A stretch of DNA of 5,731 nt from an uncultured Eubacteriales bacterium (GTDB lineage Bacteria > Bacillota > Clostridia > Lachnospirales > Lachnospiraceae), in assembly GCA_949297565.1 (NCBI GenBank), contig CASFUI010000324.1:1-5731 (forward strand). Direction: 5' to 3'. Both the position numbers and the translations under genes were made by a program. This document shows positions 1 through 5,731 of this stretch, piece by piece; position 1 is the first letter of the stretch, and every line of letters starts with the position of its first letter. The notes under the pieces are model-generated. The model saw nothing but the letters and a program-made list of their open reading frames with translations. It had not been told where the DNA came from and did not search any database.

Positions 1-806
1 AGTATCAGGTATACAACAACACGATTGAATATGACGCCGCAAATGAAGCTATTCTCGCTACAAGAGGACAGATGCTCAGGTTTAATGACGAGGTGGTTCA
101 GGCATATTATTATTCGACGTCATGCGGAGTAGGAACTGACGTCTCCCTTTGGGGCTCGTCTCCGGAGAGCTATCCTTACTATGTAAGCAAGGATATAGGG
201 GAAAATCAGAGAGGTCAGGATTATACAAATGAAGAGACCTTCTCGGCGTTTATAAAGAGCAGGGATGACAAGGATTATGACAGCGCATGCGATTATTACA
301 GGTGGAAGATGAGAGTTTCGGCGGAAAAACTAAGCAATTCATTTAACCAGAAGCTTAACGGATTGTATATGGCGCTTCCTGAGCGCGTGAAGACCAAAAA
401 TGACGCAGGTGAGTTTGAGTCAAAAGATATTCAGACAGTGGGGACAATACAGAAAATAACAGTTGATAAGCGTGTCGCGGGAGGCGCGGCTATATGCGTT
501 ACGGTTGAGGGGGATGCTGCGACTGTACGCATAGAAAGTGAATCTTTAATAAGGACGGCTTTTGGGGTTGCGGATGAGACGCTTGAGACAAATACAGGCT
601 CCACAAATATGTCGGCGCTTCCGAGCACGTTCTGCGTGTTTGAGAATGTAACGCTTGACAATTCAGTGAGCGGATTTGAAATTACCGGAGGGGGCTACGG
701 CCACGGCATCGGCATGAGCCAGAATGCCGTAAATGTTATGACAAAACGAGGTATGAACTACATGGATATTTTACAGTTCTTCTATCCAGGAACTGTAGTC
801 TCCTGA
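1..806 (+). CDS. SpoIID/LytB-domain cell-wall protein, C-terminal part
   Basis: This is the 3' part of a gene that starts upstream of the window. The frame is open from base 3 and shows 267 residues before TGA at 804-806. Family features, in visible-residue numbering, are an ATRGQMLRF block near 19-27, an AYYYSTSCG block at 34-42 followed by a Trp-Gly pair (about 50-51), the YRW segment near 99-101, a basic/glycine strand region at 147-190, and the closing GHGIGMSQ motif (233-240) with a YPGT end. SpoIID is a peptidoglycan lytic transglycosylase needed for engulfment during sporulation, and relatives act as LytB-type amidase enhancers. The expected catalytic Glu lies N-terminal to the visible part, so activity cannot be judged. 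The name means the domain family: several paralogues exist in clostridia, and this need not be the sporulation SpoIID. Its last 12 codons overlap the end of the convergent membrane-protein gene. Confidence 0.88.
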   Translation, partial: YQVYNNTIEYDAANEAILATRGQMLRFNDEVVQAYYYSTSCGVGTDVSLWGSSPESYPYYVSKDIGENQRGQDYTNEETFSAFIKSRDDKDYDSACDYYRWKMRVSAEKLSNSFNQKLNGLYMALPERVKTKNDAGEFESKDIQTVGTIQKITVDKRVAGGAAICVTVEGDAATVRIESESLIRTAFGVADETLETNTGSTNMSALPSTFCVFENVTLDNSVSGFEITGGGYGHGIGMSQNAVNVMTKRGMNYMDILQFFYPGTVVS

Positions 807-1628
807 GCGCTTTTTAAGGATAAACATGTTGAGCTCCGCTCCGAGAAAAAGTATTACAAGGCAGGAATACATCCAGATTAACGCGAAAATAAGCGTCGAC
901 AGGCTTCCGTACATAAGTGAAAAGTTCGGAGAGTTGTTTACATATATTGAATAAAAATATGAAAACAAAAACCAGCCGACAGAAGAAAATGCGGCTCCCG
1001 GAAGTTCATTTAAAAGTGTTGACTTGCGGTTTGGAAGGTATTTGTACATAAACATAAATAAAAGCATAAGCGCGCAAGGGAATAACAGCGATTTATTGTG
1101 AATAATCGCTTCCAGCACATTTGCAATTCCGGGCAGAAACAGACCTATAAATGACACAAGCTTATTTCCGAACACCAGAAGAATGAGAGACGCAGCAATG
1201 CTGAACAGGAATATAATAGTGTAAAATGTTGACATCATTCGTGAAACAAACCAGTTGCGGTGGCGATGCGCGTCATAAATCGTGTTAAGGCACTGGATAA
1301 TTGAGAGAAATCCCTTTCCTGCTGACCACAGTATTACTATTGTGGTCATTGAAATAACCGCTATACTTGAATTGTTGTATACATCATTTATTATACTCTC
1401 AAGCATAGGCTCAATCTGAGGAGGAGCTACCGCCTTAAGAATTTCGATAATCGTCTCCGGAGTTACAGGCAGATAGTGGATAAGGCTCATAAGAAGCACT
1501 AAAAAAGGGAAGAAGCTCAAAATCATATAAAAGCATGACTGAGCGGCATAATTTGTGATTGAATGCCTGGAGAGTCTCTTGGATATTTGTTTAACAGTAA
1601 TAATAATTTTATTCACGTGTTTATTCAT
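771..1628 (-). CDS. YihY/virulence factor BrkB family inner-membrane protein
   Basis: A 285-residue integral membrane protein of the YihY/BrkB (UPF0761) family, close to the usual length. After a short basic N-terminus there are about six hydrophobic segments, near residues 27-52, 88-112, 133-155, 180-196, 208-232 and 240-270. Family hallmarks include YAAQSCFYMILSFFPF near the first helix, LWSAGKGFLSI at 100-110, and the last helix with GSLSTLIFALIWMY ending in LGAELN (262-267). The biochemical role of the family is not settled: it was once called RNase BN in E. coli, an assignment later withdrawn, and transport has been suggested. I chose ATG at 1628 because GGAACGGA lies just upstream. A TTG 60 bases further out would add a polar 20-residue extension with no clear ribosome binding site. 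The gene has its own promoter, diverges from scpA, and overlaps the SpoIID-like gene at the 3' end. Confidence 0.9.
   Translation of the reverse strand: MNKHVNKIIITVKQISKRLSRHSITNYAAQSCFYMILSFFPFLVLLMSLIHYLPVTPETIIEILKAVAPPQIEPMLESIINDVYNNSSIAVISMTTIVILWSAGKGFLSIIQCLNTIYDAHRHRNWFVSRMMSTFYTIIFLFSIAASLILLVFGNKLVSFIGLFLPGIANVLEAIIHNKSLLFPCALMLLFMFMYKYLPNRKSTLLNELPGAAFSSVGWFLFSYFYSIYVNNSPNFSLMYGSLSTLIFALIWMYSCLVILFLGAELNMFILKKRSGDYSSWIEEL
787..815 (+). terminator. possible weak terminator of the SpoIID-like gene
   Basis: CAGGA (787-791) can pair with TCCTG (801-805) around a 9-base loop, and TTTTT follows at 811-815 after a 5-base gap. The stem is short and the T-run is offset, so this is a weak candidate. 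It spans the SpoIID-like stop codon and lies inside the coding end of the opposing gene. No better terminator is visible at this convergent junction. Confidence 0.22.
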
Positions 1629-1684
1629 ATAATTCCGTTCCGCGCTGCCTTGCAGAGCTAGATTTGTTATAGTACTATTATTCC

Positions 1685-1712
1685 GCAAAATTGTATAAAA
1701 TGTGCATTTTGC
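1685..1712. promoter_or_regulatory. nested inverted repeats at the BrkB-gene transcription start
   Basis: GCAAAAT (1685-1691) and ATTTTGC (1706-1712) form a 7-bp inverted repeat. Inside it, AAAATG (1697-1702) and CATTTT (1705-1710) form a tight 6-bp palindrome with a 2-base centre. The site lies at and just downstream of the predicted start of the leftward transcript, where a repressor operator could sit. AT-rich sequence produces such palindromes by chance, so this is suggestive only. Confidence 0.25.
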
Positions 1713-1719
1713 AGTAATT

Positions 1720-1748
1720 AGTATATATCATTGACAAAATATTTTCAA
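1720..1748 (-). promoter_or_regulatory. sigma-A-like promoter for the BrkB-family gene
   Basis: On the minus strand, TTGAAA (complement of 1743-1748) and TATACT (complement of 1720-1725) are separated by exactly 17 bases. Each hexamer matches the TTGACA/TATAAT consensus at five of six positions. Transcription would begin near 1713 and leave a leader of about 85 bases before ATG at 1628. The assignment is by motif only. Confidence 0.62.
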
Positions 1749-1759
1749 TCTCACGGCTA

Positions 1760-1793
1760 TTGCATAAAGTATTAATTTTGGTTACAATATAAT
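1760..1793 (+). promoter_or_regulatory. probable promoter of the scpA-scpB cluster
   Basis: TTGCAT (1760-1765) is followed after 17 bases by TACAAT (1783-1788), and a perfect TATAAT overlaps at 1788-1793. The -10 signal is strong but the -35 is weak for either register: three of six matches for the first pairing, and nothing convincing for the second. Transcription would start near 1796-1800, which leaves a very short leader before ATG at 1825. The -35 box is only 11 bp from that of the leftward promoter. Confidence 0.5.
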
Positions 1794-1824
1794 TTGTGTT
1801 TTTATGTAAAAATGGAGATTGATA

Positions 1825-2604
1825 ATGGGAATTAATGTAAAGCTTCAGGTGTTTGAGGGACCGCTTGATTTGCTGCTGCATCTGATTGATAAAAATAAGG
1901 TTAATATATATGATATTCCGATTGCGATGATTACGGAGCAGTACATGGAGTATGTCAATCAGATGGACAAAGAGGATTTGAATGTTGTGAGCGAATTTCT
2001 TGTTATGGCGGCGACATTGCTTGATATTAAGTCAAGAATGCTTCTGCCTAAGGAAGTGAATGACGAGGGGCAGGAGGAAGACCCGAGAGCCGAGCTTGTC
2101 GAGAAGCTTCTTGAATATAAGCTTTTTAAATATATGTCTTATGAGCTTAAGGACAGGCAGATTGACGCGGAGCGTACATTTTATAAAAAGCCGACTGTTC
2201 CTGAGGAGGTTGAGGCGTACAGACCGCCTGTGAATTTAAAGGAGCTTGTAGGAGATACGACGCTTGCCAGGCTTAACGCTATTTTTCAGGAGGTGCTTAA
2301 GCGTCAGGAGGAAAAGGTTGACCCGATAAGAAGCAAGTTCGGAAAAATAGAAAAAGAAGAGGTCAGCATGTCTGAGAAGCTTGTTCAGGTTAAGAGCTTT
2401 TTGATAACGCACAAAAGGTTTTCGTTCAGGGACATGCTCTCCGAGAACTCATCAAAGGTTTCTGTAATCGTCACATTTCTTGTGATGCTTGAGCTTATAA
2501 AGACAGGTTTTGTCGAGGTGCATCAGGAGGGAACTTTCGGCGAGATTGATATAAATGTTGTCAGAAATCCGGAACTTATAGATGAGGTTATTGCTGAGGA
2601 GTAG
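1825..2604 (+). CDS. scpA: segregation and condensation protein A (ScpA, kleisin)
   Basis: ScpA is the kleisin subunit that bridges the heads of the SMC dimer and, with a ScpB dimer, forms the bacterial condensin-like complex on chromosomal DNA. The protein is 259 residues, normal for the family. The N-terminal signature FEGPLDLLLHLI is at 10-21, followed by the DI..I..IT.QY helix region (30-43) and the SMC-contacting helix SEFLVMAATLLDIKSRMLLP at 56-75. A charged linker (about 76-180) leads to a C-terminal winged-helix region with VTFLVMLELIKTGFVEV at 216-232. The ATG at 1825 has GGAG at 1814-1817 with a 7-base spacer. A TTG two codons upstream is closer to GGAG than usual and unnecessary. 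It is the first gene of the rightward cluster, with scpB 71 bp downstream. Confidence 0.96.
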   Translation: MGINVKLQVFEGPLDLLLHLIDKNKVNIYDIPIAMITEQYMEYVNQMDKEDLNVVSEFLVMAATLLDIKSRMLLPKEVNDEGQEEDPRAELVEKLLEYKLFKYMSYELKDRQIDAERTFYKKPTVPEEVEAYRPPVNLKELVGDTTLARLNAIFQEVLKRQEEKVDPIRSKFGKIEKEEVSMSEKLVQVKSFLITHKRFSFRDMLSENSSKVSVIVTFLVMLELIKTGFVEVHQEGTFGEIDINVVRNPELIDEVIAEE

Positions 2605-2675
2605 ATTGCGAAGGCTTTGCGGACATTAAAAATATATTTTAAAAATCGCAAAAATTTCGCGGGAATGGAGAATAA

Positions 2676-3290
2676 ATGGACTTAGACAGAATAGAGGCGG
2701 TTATAGAGGCGGTGCTGTTTGCAATGGGAGATTCCGTTGAGGCGGAAAAGCTTGCCGCTGCCATTGAGCATGATGTTGATACAACCGTTAAAATAGTACA
2801 TAATATGATGGACAAGTATGAGGCTGCAAACCGCGGCATCAGAATTATCGAGCTGGAAAATTCATTTCAGCTCTGCACAAAGACAGAATATTATGAGCAG
2901 CTTATAAAAGTTGCGAGCCAGCCGAGAAAATATGTGCTTACCGATGTGCTTTTGGAAACGCTGTCCATTATTGCTTATAAACAGCCTATTACCAAGCTTG
3001 AGATAGAAAAAATAAGAGGTGTAAGCTGTGACCATGCCGTTAATAAGCTGGTGGAGTACGGGCTTGCAAAGGAGCTCGGGCGTCTTGACGCTCCGGGAAG
3101 ACCAATGCTTTTCGGAACTACGGAGGAATTTTTAAGAAGCTTCGGAGTTCAGTCTATTGATGAGCTTCCGGTTATAAGCGAGGAACTGGTTGAAAAGTTT
3201 AAGGATGAAGCGCAGATGGAGCTTGAGGCTGAGATAAGAGAACAGGAAAGCGGCGGAGCAGACGATAACCAGCTTACGCTTGATATATAA
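2676..3290 (+). CDS. scpB: segregation and condensation protein B (ScpB)
   Basis: ScpB is the dimeric winged-helix partner that binds the central part of ScpA in the SMC-ScpAB complex. The protein is 204 residues, near the usual length. It begins with the family's IEAVLFAMGDSV segment (10-21), then the first winged-helix domain to about residue 85. The second carries the strongest signature: LLETLSIIAYKQPITKLEIEKIRG (about 92-115) and LGRLDAPGRPMLFGTTEEFL (134-153). The C-terminal tail (about 170-204) is acidic and probably flexible. The ATG is preceded by GGAATGGAG at 2662-2670 with a 5-base spacer. The 71-bp gap after scpA is AT-rich, holds a 12-bp palindrome (AAAATATATTTT, 2629-2640), and has no clear terminator, so co-transcription with scpA is likely. 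Confidence 0.95.
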   Translation: MDLDRIEAVIEAVLFAMGDSVEAEKLAAAIEHDVDTTVKIVHNMMDKYEAANRGIRIIELENSFQLCTKTEYYEQLIKVASQPRKYVLTDVLLETLSIIAYKQPITKLEIEKIRGVSCDHAVNKLVEYGLAKELGRLDAPGRPMLFGTTEEFLRSFGVQSIDELPVISEELVEKFKDEAQMELEAEIREQESGGADDNQLTLDI

Positions 3291-3308
3291 AATCGGAATG
3301 GAGGATAA

Positions 3309-3344
3309 GTATGAAAAATAAGCTCGATAGCTTATTTTTCATAC
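3309..3344 (+). repeat. perfect 16-bp inverted repeat with CGAT loop
   Basis: GTATGAAAAATAAGCT (3309-3324) is the exact reverse complement of AGCTTATTTTTCATAC (3329-3344), separated by CGAT. In RNA this would be a long, mostly A-U hairpin. Its left arm contains the ATG at 3311 that follows a good ribosome binding site, so folding would hide that start. It could also act as a weak terminator after scpB, but the T-rich tract is inside the stem. Confidence 0.7.
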
Positions 3345-3380
3345 CACTGTTTGTGCCGGAGCGTCACAAACAGCTTCTAT

Positions 3381-3418
3381 CGCAGAAGAAAAATTCGCGC
3401 AGGCGATTTTTCTTCGCG
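3381..3418 (+). terminator. terminator-like hairpin upstream of the aminopeptidase gene
   Basis: CGC, GAAGAAAAA and TCGC on the left (3381-3398) pair with GCGA, TTTTTCTTC and GCG on the right (3403-3418), with one unpaired base on the left at each junction and a GCAG loop. Read minimally, the TCGC/GCGA stem flanked by an A-run and a T-run resembles a short bidirectional intrinsic terminator. Its GC stem is only 4 bp, so efficiency is doubtful. It may simply be part of the palindromic segment. Confidence 0.35.
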
Positions 3419-3456
3419 TTCCTTCGCAATAAACCGCTTCGGAATGGAGGATTATT

Positions 3457-4908
3457 ATGGATAGAAAGAATGCATGGAACAAGTATGACGATGAAGGGAG
3501 AGAACGTATTTTTTCCTTTGCTGACTCTTATAAAAATTTTATTTCAGAGTGCAAGACTGAGCGCGAGTGTGTTAAGGAGGCGGTAAGGCTTGCAGAGGAG
3601 TCAGGGTATAAAAATTTATTTGATGTTATCAATAATAATGAGAGACTTGAGGCAGGAGATAAGGTGTATGCCGTAAATAAAGAAAAGGCGATTGTGCTTT
3701 TCTCACTTGGAAAAGAGCCTATGGAGAACGGGCTTAACATTCTCGGCGCACACATAGATTCTCCGAGGCTTGACATCAAACAGAATCCGCTGTATGAGGA
3801 CAGCGGTCTTGTGCTTATGGATACGCATTATTACGGCGGAATTAAGAAATATCAGTGGGTTGCAATGCCTATGGCGCTTCACGGCATTGTGGCGTTAAAA
3901 GACGGGACATCTGTCGAGATATGCATAGGTGAAAAGAGCGATGAGCCTGTTGTCGGAATTTCAGATTTGCTTATTCATCTTGCCGCTGAGCAGATGAATA
4001 AAAAGGCCGATAAGGTTATCGAGGGAGAGGATTTAAACGTGCTTGTAGGAAGTATGCCTGCAAAACGTGATAATGACGGCGAGAGCGCCGATGATTTGAA
4101 GAGTGACGTAGATGCCGAAGATACTAATAAGGATAAAGCCTCTGAAAAAGATGCCGTTAAGGCTCATATTTTATCGCTTCTCAAGGAGCGCTACGGAATA
4201 GAAGAGGAGGATTTTCTTTCGGCAGAGCTGTGCGTCGTTCCGGCAGGTCCTGCAAGGGATTACGGTATTGACAGGAGTATGGTAATAGGCTACGGTCACG
4301 ATGACCGTGTTTGCGCATACCCTTCGCTGATAGCCCAGCTCGAATCGGAAAATCCGGAAAAAACCAGCGTTTGTATACTTGTGGATAAAGAGGAAATCGG
4401 AAGCGTGGGCGCTACGGGAATGCATTCAAGATTTTTTGAAAATATGGTTGCCGAGGTTATGGACAGAAGCGGACAGTACTCTGAGCTCAAGCTTCGCAGA
4501 GCGCTCTCAAATTCAAATATGCTCTCTTCTGACGTAAATTCAGCATATGACCCGAACTATTCAAATGTCAATGAGAAGAAAAATACGGCGTATTTCGGCA
4601 AAGGCGTTGTGTTTATGAAATATACGGGCTCAAGAGGAAAGAGCGGCTCAAATGACGCAAGTGCCGAATATCTCGGAAAGCTCAGAAAAATTATGGATGA
4701 TAATGATGTGGCGTTCCAGACTGCCGAGCTTGGAAGAGTGGATTTGGGCGGAGGCGGAACTATCGCTTATATTCTTGCGAATTACGGAATGAATGTTATA
4801 GACAGCGGCGTCGGTGTACAGAATATGCATGCACCATACGAGGTTATAAGCAAGGTTGATTTGTATGAGGCATACCTGAGCTATAAAGCATTTTTAAAGG
4901 ACGCGTAA
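3457..4908 (+). CDS. apeA: M18 family zinc aminopeptidase
   Basis: A 483-residue metallo-aminopeptidase of peptidase family M18 (aspartyl aminopeptidase/aminopeptidase I type), a cytoplasmic enzyme that removes N-terminal residues from peptides using two metal ions. Expected active-site elements are all visible: His99 in GAHIDSPR with Asp101 beside it, Asp282/Asp283 in GHDDRV, the catalytic-plus-ligand pair Glu312-Glu313 in DKEEIGS, Asp359 in SSDVNSAYD, and His458 in NMHAPYE. It resembles the bacterial ApeA branch, so the symbol is by similarity. Residues about 203-232 are an acidic, low-complexity insert (rich in Asp, Glu, Lys and Ser) between LVGSMPA and the conserved ILSLLKERYGIEEEDF segment, probably a surface loop. 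The ATG at 3457 has GGAGG (3446-3450) at a 6-base spacing. The gene lies 166 bp after scpB, behind three hairpins, and 23 bp before prmA. Confidence 0.94.
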   Translation: MDRKNAWNKYDDEGRERIFSFADSYKNFISECKTERECVKEAVRLAEESGYKNLFDVINNNERLEAGDKVYAVNKEKAIVLFSLGKEPMENGLNILGAHIDSPRLDIKQNPLYEDSGLVLMDTHYYGGIKKYQWVAMPMALHGIVALKDGTSVEICIGEKSDEPVVGISDLLIHLAAEQMNKKADKVIEGEDLNVLVGSMPAKRDNDGESADDLKSDVDAEDTNKDKASEKDAVKAHILSLLKERYGIEEEDFLSAELCVVPAGPARDYGIDRSMVIGYGHDDRVCAYPSLIAQLESENPEKTSVCILVDKEEIGSVGATGMHSRFFENMVAEVMDRSGQYSELKLRRALSNSNMLSSDVNSAYDPNYSNVNEKKNTAYFGKGVVFMKYTGSRGKSGSNDASAEYLGKLRKIMDDNDVAFQTAELGRVDLGGGGTIAYILANYGMNVIDSGVGVQNMHAPYEVISKVDLYEAYLSYKAFLKDA

Positions 4909-4910
4909 AA

Positions 4911-4925
4911 CGCTTCGGAATGGAG
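4911..4925 (+). promoter_or_regulatory. extended ribosome-binding-site motif before prmA
   Basis: CGCTTCGGAATGGAG here is identical to 3435-3449 before the aminopeptidase gene, 15 of 15 bases. It supplies GGAG six bases before ATG at 4932 and so fixes the prmA start. Shorter forms occur before scpB, scpA and the unassigned frame at 3311. The identity extends well beyond what pairing with the 16S rRNA tail needs. Confidence 0.55.
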
Positions 4926-4931
4926 AAGATT

Positions 4932-5731
4932 ATGAAATGGAACAAATATACAATTCAGACGACAACCGAGGCTGTGGATTTGATAAGCTGCATGCTGTCT
5001 GAACTCGGAATAGAGGGAATAGAGATACAGGATAATGTGCAGCTTACACAGGAGGAGGCAAAGACAATGTTTGTTGATTTTATTCCCGAGCTTCCTCCTG
5101 ACGACGGCTCTGCAAAGGTTAATTTTTATATTGATGCGGATGAGGACGACAATACAATTCTTGCAAAGGTTGAGGCGGGACTCGATAAGCTGCGCGGTTT
5201 TGTGAATGTAGGCGAGGGGACCGTAACCGAGAGCCAGACAGAGGATAAGGATTGGATTAACAACTGGAAGCAGTACTGGCACACATTTACGATAGGAGAC
5301 TTATACATTAAGCCTACATGGGAGCCGGTTACTGAAGAGATGAAGGGACACCCGGTTCTGTCTATTGACCCGGGTACGGCCTTTGGAACAGGCTCGCATG
5401 AGACTACCAGAATGGTCATAAAACAGCTTCAGAAATATGTCAGGGGCGGTGAGGAAGTGCTTGACGTAGGCTGCGGAAGCGGTATTCTTTCTGTTGTTGC
5501 GTTAAAGTACGGCGCCAAACATGCGCTTGGTACCGACCTTGACCCGAATGCTATTACGGCGTCTGAGGAAAACGCTGCGCAGAACGATATTCTGCCTGAG
5601 CAGCTTGAAGTTATAGAGGGAAATATCATAGATGACGAAAAGATACAGAAAAGATGCGGTTTTGAGTGCTACGATATTGTCTGTGCAAATATTCTCGCAG
5701 ATGTGCTTGAGCCGTTGTCATCAGAGATTAC
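4932..5731 (+). CDS. prmA: ribosomal protein L11 methyltransferase PrmA, 3'-truncated by window
   Basis: PrmA trimethylates lysines and the N-terminus of ribosomal protein L11 using S-adenosylmethionine. The first 266 codons are visible, from ATG at 4932 with no stop before the window end. Full-length members run a little over 300 residues, so perhaps 45-55 are missing. An N-terminal substrate-recognition domain (about 1-100) precedes the family motif DWINNWKQYWHTF (107-119) and the PrmA signature IDPGTAFGTGSHETT (145-159). The class I methyltransferase core follows, with motif I LDVGCGSGIL (177-186), the acidic TDLDPNA (201-207) and the NILADVLEPL segment (253-262). The 23-bp gap to the aminopeptidase gene and the strong ribosome binding site argue for co-transcription. 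In many Firmicutes rsmE follows prmA, but what follows here is out of view. Confidence 0.95.
   Translation, partial: MKWNKYTIQTTTEAVDLISCMLSELGIEGIEIQDNVQLTQEEAKTMFVDFIPELPPDDGSAKVNFYIDADEDDNTILAKVEAGLDKLRGFVNVGEGTVTESQTEDKDWINNWKQYWHTFTIGDLYIKPTWEPVTEEMKGHPVLSIDPGTAFGTGSHETTRMVIKQLQKYVRGGEEVLDVGCGSGILSVVALKYGAKHALGTDLDPNAITASEENAAQNDILPEQLEVIEGNIIDDEKIQKRCGFECYDIVCANILADVLEPLSSEI

Larger units (their letters stand above)
3293..3452 (+). repeat. hairpin-rich segment bracketed by a 14-bp direct repeat
   Basis: TCGGAATGGAGGAT occurs at 3293-3306 and again, identically, at 3439-3452. The 132 bases between hold three successive inverted repeats: 3309-3344 (perfect 16-bp stem, 4-base loop), 3347-3373 (9-bp stem, 9-base loop) and 3381-3418 (about 16 paired bases with two single-base bulges). 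The direct repeat includes the GGAGG ribosome binding site of the aminopeptidase gene, so the arrangement resembles a small palindromic element inserted with duplication of its target. A structured regulatory leader is the main alternative. The first repeat copy also primes a 91-codon frame at 3311-3586 that starts in the first stem and runs out of frame through the aminopeptidase start. I do not treat that frame as a gene. Confidence 0.6.

Noticed and set aside
1629..1688. N-terminal 20-residue extension of the BrkB-family protein from a TTG start
   Set aside because: The ATG at 1628 has GGAACGGA upstream and gives the usual family N-terminus. The extension is polar and lacks a ribosome binding site.
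1731..1736. Perfect TTGACA as a rightward -35 box
   Set aside because: No acceptable -10 lies 16-18 bases downstream (the best is GGCTAT). The TACAAT/TATAAT cluster at 1783-1793 is too far away.
1678..1881. 67-codon minus-strand frame across the divergent promoter region
   Set aside because: It covers both predicted promoters and the start of scpA. Its composition is that of translated AT-rich intergenic DNA.
3293..3452. CRISPR-like repeat-spacer structure or a known riboswitch
   Set aside because: There are only two direct-repeat copies 146 bases apart, and I recognise no riboswitch or T-box consensus in the hairpin-rich gap.
4171..4490. Two overlapping minus-strand frames of 84 and 64 codons
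   Set aside because: They are shadows of the aminopeptidase gene, in which the active-site residues are intact in the plus frame.
4881..5282. 133-codon frame on the minus strand
   Set aside because: It is antisense to prmA, whose protein motifs are clear. It has no ribosome binding site of the kind used here and no recognisable domain.

Overview
This window looks like ordinary chromosome from a low-to-mid GC Gram-positive anaerobe of class Clostridia, most likely Lachnospiraceae. The placement is inference from gene content (SpoIID-family protein, ScpA/ScpB, M18 aminopeptidase, PrmA), GGAG-type ribosome binding sites and frequent ATA, AGA and AGG codons. No search was run. I see no rRNA, tRNA, CRISPR array, insertion sequence or phage gene.

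Layout. Bases 1-806 (+) are the C-terminal part of a SpoIID/LytB-domain cell-wall protein whose start lies upstream of the window. It converges on a YihY/BrkB-family membrane protein gene (771-1628, -), and the two coding ends overlap by 36 bp. Bases 1629-1824 are a divergent intergenic region with two back-to-back sigma-A-like promoters, one reading left into the membrane protein gene and one reading right. To the right is a same-strand cluster: scpA (1825-2604), scpB (2676-3290), an M18 aminopeptidase (3457-4908) and prmA (4932 to beyond the window end).

Function. ScpA and ScpB are the kleisin and winged-helix partners of SMC in chromosome condensation and segregation. The M18 enzyme is a metallo-aminopeptidase for peptide turnover, and PrmA methylates ribosomal protein L11. 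The last two sit 23 bp apart and are probably co-transcribed. The cluster is a housekeeping set rather than one pathway.

The least ordinary part is the 166-bp gap between scpB and the aminopeptidase gene. It holds three consecutive hairpins, the first a perfect 16-bp stem, bracketed by two copies of a 14-bp direct repeat that includes the ribosome binding site. The first copy sets up an apparently well-primed 91-codon reading frame that runs out of frame into the aminopeptidase gene. This looks like a small inserted palindromic element or a structured leader. A related observation is that GGAATGGAG or AATGGAG recurs just upstream of every rightward start codon. Nothing in the window supports a new multi-gene system.
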